NCBI GenBank assembly: GCA_913774795.1
Contig: CAJYIL010000160.1
Coordinates: forward strand, 1-20,123
Direction of reading: 5' to 3'
DNA: 20,123 nt
Source of the DNA: Pseudobdellovibrionaceae bacterium
GTDB lineage: Bacteria > Bdellovibrionota > Bdellovibrionia > Bdellovibrionales > JAMPXM01
The translations under genes were made by a program, and so were the position numbers. Position 1 is the first letter of the stretch. Every line of letters begins with the position of its first letter. The notes beneath the pieces were generated by a model. The model made no database searches, was not told where the DNA came from, and worked only from the letters and a program-made list of their open reading frames with translations. This document shows, piece after piece, positions 15,498 through 20,123 of the stretch.

Positions 15498-15692
15498 ATG
15501 AAAGTACTCGTTCTCGTTCTGGCCCTTGTTTCTGCGACAGCATGCACATCAAAACCAACTCGCGAAAATCGCGAGGTGTCGCGTGTTCGCACTGAGCCGG
15601 CCCCGGCTCCTGTTGCACCGGTCATCGTCGATGATGGCGGCACATCGTCGGGCGTCTCCCTCGGATCAGGCTCGAGCGGCCGCGGTCACTAA
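15498..15692 (+). CDS. Small lipoprotein
   Basis: 64 residues. ATG 15498 is chosen because AAAGGA sits 8 nt upstream; ATG 15489 and TTG 15477 in the same frame sit on or before that site. The signal peptide MKVLVLVLALVSATAC has a canonical lipobox with Cys16 and Ala at -1, unlike the -TNC type in the haem operon. The mature part is a low-complexity linker with Pro-Ala (EPAPAPVAPV) and Gly-Ser (SLGSGSSGRG) stretches, with no enzymatic features. Its TAA overlaps the ATG of the next gene (TAATG), so the two are translationally coupled. It may anchor or accompany the exported proteins that follow; function unknown. Confidence 0.72.
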   Translation: MKVLVLVLALVSATACTSKPTRENREVSRVRTEPAPAPVAPVIVDDGGTSSGVSLGSGSSGRGH

Positions 15693-16606
15693 TGAACTTC
15701 AAAAAGCGGCGCCTGTTTTTTGTTACGACGGGCGTCGCCATGAGTCTTCTCGCGAACATCGCTCGCGCTTCCGAAGTGGATGTCCGTTCTTCTGATGCAC
15801 GCTTCTTGAGGCCGAAGACTTCAGCTCGAGCCAACTCTTCTCCCGCAAAAAAGAAAATCGCTCGCGCTGCGAAGCTCACAGCCTCGCACTCGCCCGTTGT
15901 AAAATCGACCGCTTCGTGGCAATCACTCGCACGCAAGGTCGGGCAAAGCGAAGAGTTCCGGGACCGCGCGATCCGCGAAGTGAAGCGAATTCCGCATCTT
16001 CAAGCACAGCTCTACCGCGCTCTTTCCACGGAAGATCGACCTCTCGCTCTCGAGGTGATTGGTGCTCTCAACCTCCGATCACTTCTCCCCGATTTGCTCT
16101 CGCGCGCCTCTGGCGATGAAGACGGTTTCACCGTGTTGACGGTGAATGCCCTGATGACATCGAAAAACTCCGATCAGATTTTGACGATTTGGAGCCGGGC
16201 CCTAGCGAATCCCGATTCGGTTTCAGTCCCGGTCCAAATCGCGATGCTTGAACCGATGGGCCGCATGAGCTGGAAACTTCCTCGCACCACGCTTTCGAAA
16301 CTCGCCGAAAGTCGCTCGCCGGAAACTCGATCTTCGGTCCTGAACTATCTTCGCGCGATGGCGCTCCGGAACGGCGTTCTCGAAAACCTCGATCTTGTCA
16401 CCGAGATGACGCGAGCGCGTGAAACTCAAGTGCGTCTTCAGGCAATTTCGATCTCCGCCGAGATTTCGGCGCAGCCACGCATGTTTCGTCTTTCGTCGGT
16501 CAAATCGATCGACGAGCTAAACTCGCTTTGCTTACGCGAATCGGGAGCGTCTCTGAAAGAGGCCTGCCTGTCTTTCTTGGCCGTTGGTGTGGCGGTGAAA
16601 CCATGA
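15692..16606 (+). CDS. Secreted HEAT-repeat-like protein
   Basis: 304 residues, starting at the ATG of the TAATG overlap with the small lipoprotein gene. The N-terminus is a Sec signal peptide (MNFKKRRLFFVTTGVAMSLL...) with a likely cut after IARA (A26). Residues about 30-75 are a basic, Ser/Lys/Ala-rich linker. From about 85 to 265 the chain is a run of paired helices (RDRAIREVKRI, PLALEVIGALNLRSLLPDLL, TVLTVNALM, PVQIAMLEPMGRM, SSVLNYLRAMAL, VRLQAISISAEIS) in the manner of HEAT-type alpha-solenoids, which usually bind proteins. No catalytic residues are evident. Its last four bases overlap the next gene (ATGA). Role unknown; a periplasmic scaffold is the simplest reading. Confidence 0.75.
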   Translation: MNFKKRRLFFVTTGVAMSLLANIARASEVDVRSSDARFLRPKTSARANSSPAKKKIARAAKLTASHSPVVKSTASWQSLARKVGQSEEFRDRAIREVKRIPHLQAQLYRALSTEDRPLALEVIGALNLRSLLPDLLSRASGDEDGFTVLTVNALMTSKNSDQILTIWSRALANPDSVSVPVQIAMLEPMGRMSWKLPRTTLSKLAESRSPETRSSVLNYLRAMALRNGVLENLDLVTEMTRARETQVRLQAISISAEISAQPRMFRLSSVKSIDELNSLCLRESGASLKEACLSFLAVGVAVKP

Positions 16607-17382
16607 TCTGGCTCTTAGTTTTAAGTCTATTTGCGCACGCCGAAGCTCCGTCGTGTCGACTCATGCAAGAAGCGCTGTACGCGAAACCAACACTGGATGT
16701 GCGTATGGTGTTTGGTTATAAAGACGCTCGCCCCGCACGGTTTGTCGGCGACCGTCATGAGCGCGCGGCTTTCGTCGATCGCATTCTAGCGCCTTGTCGT
16801 GGTGAACAGATGGCGTGTGGATTTTCGCGCGACCTCGCCGACTCTGACTTGTTCACGAAACCGATTCGCGTTAATGGCGCGCTTAAAACCGTTCGCCTAA
16901 CCGTCGTCAATTCGTCGGTCGCAACCGACGACGACGAAAACTCACGCGATCCTTTTCAGCGCTGGAAATCCGCGAACGCGCAGTCCGTTTTTCTCGATGG
17001 ACTCCGTGAGGCCGACGTCGTCTTCTACAACGGGCATTCACGCTTTGGCGGCGGGCCTGACTTTCGCCCGCCGGTTCTCGCGCGCGATGGCACCGTCGAC
17101 GCTCCTTCGTACAAGGCGCGCTCATCGGGTCTTAAACGCATGATCGCGTCGTTCGACGACTCACGCGCGACCCGCGCGCCCGACTTCGCAAAACTCAAAA
17201 TTCTCGGCCTCTTCTCGTGCGAATCCTCAAAACACTTCAACACGAAAATACGACGCGTCTCCTCGGCCGGCCTCATTTCGTCGCCACAGCTGATGTATTA
17301 TAGCGACGCCCTCGTCCAATCGCTCTCGGCTCTCGACGACATCCTCGCCGCCCGCTGCCCCCGCAACGTGACTTTTAACTGA
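16603..17382 (+). CDS. Secreted protein with His/Cys blocks resembling clan CD proteases or CHAT domains
   Basis: 259 residues from ATG 16603, chosen because it overlaps the previous TGA (ATGA) and gives a signal peptide, MIWLLVLSLFAHA, with a cut before EAPSC. The frame is open further upstream but would destroy the signal. Two conserved-looking blocks stand out: ADVVFYNGHSRFGGGPDF (H145) and KLKILGLFSCESSKHF (C206). A hydrophobic strand ending in 'xGH' and a second ending in 'SC' about 60 residues later is the layout of the His-Cys dyad in clan CD peptidases (caspase, gingipain, CHAT). No family could be named and the remaining sequence is unfamiliar. Cleavage activity is therefore inferred from geometry only. 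It is coupled to the HEAT-like gene and lies 120 nt before the pilin genes. Confidence 0.7.
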   Translation: MIWLLVLSLFAHAEAPSCRLMQEALYAKPTLDVRMVFGYKDARPARFVGDRHERAAFVDRILAPCRGEQMACGFSRDLADSDLFTKPIRVNGALKTVRLTVVNSSVATDDDENSRDPFQRWKSANAQSVFLDGLREADVVFYNGHSRFGGGPDFRPPVLARDGTVDAPSYKARSSGLKRMIASFDDSRATRAPDFAKLKILGLFSCESSKHFNTKIRRVSSAGLISSPQLMYYSDALVQSLSALDDILAARCPRNVTFN

Positions 17383-17502
17383 CGCCAAAGTCGCGCGTCT
17401 CGATGTGAGTCACCCCGAATTCTGTGGGACGGTGCCTCGAAACCAGACGATCCTGATCCGAAATCCCTTTGATTTTCCCTGGTGATCGCCGGACCATAAG
17501 TC
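17383..17502 (+). promoter_or_regulatory. Non-coding gap ahead of the prepilin genes
   Basis: A 120-nt gap separates the His/Cys protein gene from the prepilin gene, the largest break in the rightward group, so a promoter here is plausible. I see no clear -35/-10 pair, no strong hairpin, and only a weak ribosome site (GGA) before ATG 17503. Confidence 0.25.
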
Positions 17503-19821
17503 ATGACACGCGAGAAAAGCTCCCCCTCTCCAGTCTCCGAGCGAGGCGCTTCGCTCATCGAAGTCGCTGCAGCCGTTGCCATCGTTGCGATATCGACCCT
17601 GGCTGCGGCGTCGTTTTTTAGCCAGCAACTCTCCCTCACGCGAAACCTCACGCGAAACTCGTCTTGCAAAGCCGCACTCGATTCGCAACTGAGCTACATC
17701 CGCGAGATGACGGCGATCAGCCCGGGATACCAATGGAAGGGAAAAGAGTCTGGCAAGACTGGGTTTAATATCACCGAGAAGCCGGGGCAGCCGGGCGATC
17801 GGTGGGTTGACGATTCGGTTCGGCTTGCACAGCTTCGCTCGCGCGACGTCATTGAAGGAACGGGCGCGATTCGACAGTTGAACACGCAGCTTCTTCAAAA
17901 AGGTGCGGTCGCGTTCCTCGCATCACTCTACAACGATTTCCCGCAGACTCGCACGGGCGCGAACGTATCCGATATTCCCCATGCTGCGGGTCGGGCTCTT
18001 CCCGTCGACTTCGATGAAGAGAGCCTAAAAGATTTCAACTCTCGCATCACGATCTCACGCTTCGATGTCGGCTCGGGAAATCCTTCGACCATCGCCGAGA
18101 CTTGGGCTCGCCCCCAAGGCGGCAATCCAGCCGCCCTGACTTCCGAGGCGATCGGAACTTTCTCCCCCGATTCGTCAGCGAAAATCGGCTACCGAGTCAA
18201 ACTCGAAGGTTCTTTTACCGACGGGACCGGCGCCACTCGCTCCTGCGAGGCCAGCGAAGACTTCTTTTATCCGATTGATCTCACCGCGCCGAAGATCAGC
18301 GTGATTTTAAACTCATCTCCCAGCGAGCCCGCGGGCGACATCACTCCTTACGAGCAGACGATGAAGCCGAGCGCGATTCGCAATCGTCCTGAGTGCACGC
18401 AAGACGCGAACGCTGTCAATAGCGCCGCGGTTCGACTCGAGATCGGTTTCAAGAACACGGACACCCAAGCAAAGGCGATTGAACCCGGCACGATCTTCAT
18501 GTGCAAGGACTCCTCTGAACAACTGGCTCCGAATTATTGCCAAGGCGCCCCGGGCGCTCAAATGAATGGTCAAACCTACACTCCTTCCATGGGACGCTGG
18601 GTGCCGTGTAACGAAGTCACCGCGTGCGGGATTCTCCCGGACACGACGAGGTTCATTGACGACGGCGGAGGGCAGGTTCGCTACGTGCTCAATTACACGA
18701 ATGCGAAACGAACATCGAGCGACGGACTCTGGGGCTGCGACATTCGCATGGATGTCGCCTCTATTGACGCCGCCGGAAACTTCAGACTCTTGAGCAGCCG
18801 GGCGCACCCCAATCCATCGATCGCAGCTCCGGCGACAGCGGGTCGCTTTTTTCAGCCGGCTCCTTGCTACGCTTGTTACAAAAAGAAACCGTTTAGCTTC
18901 TTGACCCTCGCTCTCGTCGTGGGAGGCGGGCTTCTCACCGCCGGCGTCGGCTTGGGAGTCGCAAGCGCCGCGCTCGCCGCGGTGGGGGCCGGATTCGCAA
19001 CTGGCGGAATCATTGCTTGCGCGGCCGGCATCGGAGGCGCGTGCAAAATGAGCGGTTACAACTTCAAGAGAAATAGCTGCAACATTCCATCCGGATACTC
19101 GCTGAACAGCGGTAAACGCATGTGTCGCAAGCTGACTCCCCGCTATCCGAATTGGTATAACTCAAACGTCAAAACGAGCGCAGGCCTGCCGTGCGCTTCG
19201 ATCTCCGTGACGTATCCCAACGCCGCACGTGACACTTACACGATCCCGAAAGGTGAAGCCGGGGCTTATGCGAGTGACACGAAATATGATCTGCCGAATG
19301 CCACAACTTGTTCGGTCTCGGCGGTTTGTGAAGCGGGTCGATGGGTTCCGGAGGAGGGCCAGTCCAACATCGTGACTTGCAGTGACTTGAAAGTCGCGAT
19401 GCAGATGGACTGGGCTCCCGGCACCGGATTTACCGGTGACCGAAAAGTCTGCGTGCTTGAAGTGCCACGCGGTGCTGTCAGCGACACGAGTCGAAGCCGA
19501 AGTTTCTACACGCGCTTTAATGGCTCATGCAGTACTTTGGGCGATTCAAAACAACATGCCTGTGTTCAGCATTGGCCCCCCGGTGACAATGCTCTTTGTT
19601 CCGGCCCTGGATGTGTCGATAGCCGCAGCGATAACAAAACCTGCAACGGAAAAAAGCGAAAATACGATGGCAACTTCTGCCATGAATATCCCACCGATGC
19701 TCTCGACAACGGCGTCGTGAACGCGCTTTCGGTTCACACGTATTTCGTGCCGTACAACAATGCGACCGACGGGAGCCTGCGGTTCTGCGAAACACCGGAG
19801 ACCGATGGAATTTCGGATTGA
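17503..19821 (+). CDS. Very large prepilin-like protein (type IV pilin N-terminus, cysteine-rich)
   Basis: 772 residues. The N-terminus has a class III signal, SERG|ASLIEV (Gly15 at -1, Glu20 at +5), followed by the hydrophobic helix VAAAVAIVAISTLAAASFF, so it should be cut by PilD and enter a type IV pilus or type II secretion pseudopilus. Typical minor pilins are about 150-250 residues. The extra mass includes a beta-rich region (about 170-445) with DLTAPKISV and SIDAAGNF, Ig-like in style. A second long hydrophobic Gly/Ala segment follows (about 463-514), then a Cys-rich C-terminal part with WxPC/GRWVP-type repeats. Cys pairs suggest disulfides. It may be a PilV- or PilY1-like tip adhesin. 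The start has only a weak GGA site. The next gene is also a prepilin. Confidence 0.82.
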   Translation: MTREKSSPSPVSERGASLIEVAAAVAIVAISTLAAASFFSQQLSLTRNLTRNSSCKAALDSQLSYIREMTAISPGYQWKGKESGKTGFNITEKPGQPGDRWVDDSVRLAQLRSRDVIEGTGAIRQLNTQLLQKGAVAFLASLYNDFPQTRTGANVSDIPHAAGRALPVDFDEESLKDFNSRITISRFDVGSGNPSTIAETWARPQGGNPAALTSEAIGTFSPDSSAKIGYRVKLEGSFTDGTGATRSCEASEDFFYPIDLTAPKISVILNSSPSEPAGDITPYEQTMKPSAIRNRPECTQDANAVNSAAVRLEIGFKNTDTQAKAIEPGTIFMCKDSSEQLAPNYCQGAPGAQMNGQTYTPSMGRWVPCNEVTACGILPDTTRFIDDGGGQVRYVLNYTNAKRTSSDGLWGCDIRMDVASIDAAGNFRLLSSRAHPNPSIAAPATAGRFFQPAPCYACYKKKPFSFLTLALVVGGGLLTAGVGLGVASAALAAVGAGFATGGIIACAAGIGGACKMSGYNFKRNSCNIPSGYSLNSGKRMCRKLTPRYPNWYNSNVKTSAGLPCASISVTYPNAARDTYTIPKGEAGAYASDTKYDLPNATTCSVSAVCEAGRWVPEEGQSNIVTCSDLKVAMQMDWAPGTGFTGDRKVCVLEVPRGAVSDTSRSRSFYTRFNGSCSTLGDSKQHACVQHWPPGDNALCSGPGCVDSRSDNKTCNGKKRKYDGNFCHEYPTDALDNGVVNALSVHTYFVPYNNATDGSLRFCETPETDGISD

Positions 19822-19833
19822 GATGAAATCGAC

Positions 19834-20123
19834 ATGCGCATCCTGAAATCGCAGCAAGGCCTCACGCTCGTCGAACTCATGATCGTTCTCTTCACCGCAG
19901 GGCTGCTCCTGGTGACGGCGATTGGTTTAATGTTGAACGTAACGGGCACATCGTCAAACTTCGTCCAGAGTCTCGATACCGAGATTGAAGAGCTCGGTGC
20001 CGCCAATGCCCTGCAGCTCGTGTTTGCCCAAGCGACTGAAGTGAAGTTCAACCCTTCACTCACCAATACCTACTCGAACGCGAATGGCCGAGGAGCGGTT
20101 CGCGAATACGATTCGAACGACGA
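19834..20123 (+). CDS. Prepilin-like (PilW-type) minor pilin, 3' partial
   Basis: ATG 19834 opens a frame that stays open to the right edge (96 full codons). It begins MRILKSQQGLTLVELMIVLF, a textbook type IV prepilin signal: cleavage after Gly9 and Glu14 at +5, followed by the hydrophobic helix TAGLLLVTAIGLMLNVTG. It starts 12 nt after the stop codon of the larger prepilin, so they form an operon. The N-terminus (LTLVELMIVLFTAGLLL) is closest in style to PilW-like minor pilins, which help initiate pilus assembly. The rest of the protein, and so the subfamily, is not visible. Confidence 0.85.
   Translation, partial: MRILKSQQGLTLVELMIVLFTAGLLLVTAIGLMLNVTGTSSNFVQSLDTEIEELGAANALQLVFAQATEVKFNPSLTNTYSNANGRGAVREYDSND

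Noticed and set aside
16528..16602. N-terminal extension of the His/Cys protein gene
   Set aside because: It would bury the signal peptide and lies wholly inside the HEAT-like coding sequence; ATG 16603 with the ATGA overlap is the better start.
17410..17898. 162-codon minus-strand frame across the pilin gene start
   Set aside because: It covers the clear prepilin signal sequence on the other strand and encodes only low-information Arg/Ser-rich sequence.
1..20123. Mobile elements, prophage, CRISPR or tRNA genes
   Set aside because: No transposase motif, terminal inverted repeats, regularly spaced repeats or cloverleaf sequences were noticed on either strand.

Overview
The window looks like chromosomal DNA from a Bdellovibrionota-type (Bdellovibrio-like) Gram-negative bacterium. 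The reasons are moderately GC-rich coding DNA, dense packing, very many exported proteins, lipoproteins whose signal peptides end in an unusual '-TNC/-VNC' lipobox, type IV pilin-like proteins, and a large exported haem-protein operon of a kind typical of environmental delta-type bacteria. This assignment is inferred from protein style only; there is no rRNA marker.

Layout. (1) Positions 1-1991 (+): the C-terminal part of a large secreted subtilisin-like protease with a PA domain; its start lies outside the window. (2) Positions 10303-2009 (-): a tight six-gene run. In transcription order it holds a LamG + DUF1592/1588/1585-like protein with one CxxCH, a small lipoprotein ending in a DUF1595-like helical segment, a Tat-exported DUF1501/DUF1552-like protein, two paralogous lipoproteins each with CxxCH motifs at both ends, and a small cysteine-rich CWC protein that overlaps the last lipoprotein gene. 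Spacings are 12, 13, about 32 and 1 nt, then an overlap. I read this as a split, lipoprotein-anchored version of the DUF1592/DUF1552 (planctomycete/myxobacterial 'PSD-cytochrome') module. It is the most distinctive system here.

(3) Positions 15152-10537 (-): a GCS2-type carboxylate-amine ligase (YbdK family), a hairpin, a probable Fe(II)/2-oxoglutarate oxygenase-fold protein, an MFS transporter overlapping it by 20 nt, and an orphan secreted 508-residue protein. (4) Positions 15153-15497: a mostly non-coding divergent region with hairpins and a possible 35-codon ORF. (5) Positions 15498-17382 (+): three overlapping exported-protein genes: a tiny lipoprotein, a HEAT-like protein, and a secreted protein with His/Cys blocks like clan CD proteases or CHAT domains. 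(6) Positions 17503-20123 (+): two prepilin-like genes. The first is an exceptionally large (772 aa), cysteine-rich protein with an internal glycine-rich hydrophobic segment. The second (PilW-like) runs off the right edge.

No tRNA, rRNA, CRISPR array, insertion sequence or phage module was seen. All family names come from reading motifs by eye; no database search was run.
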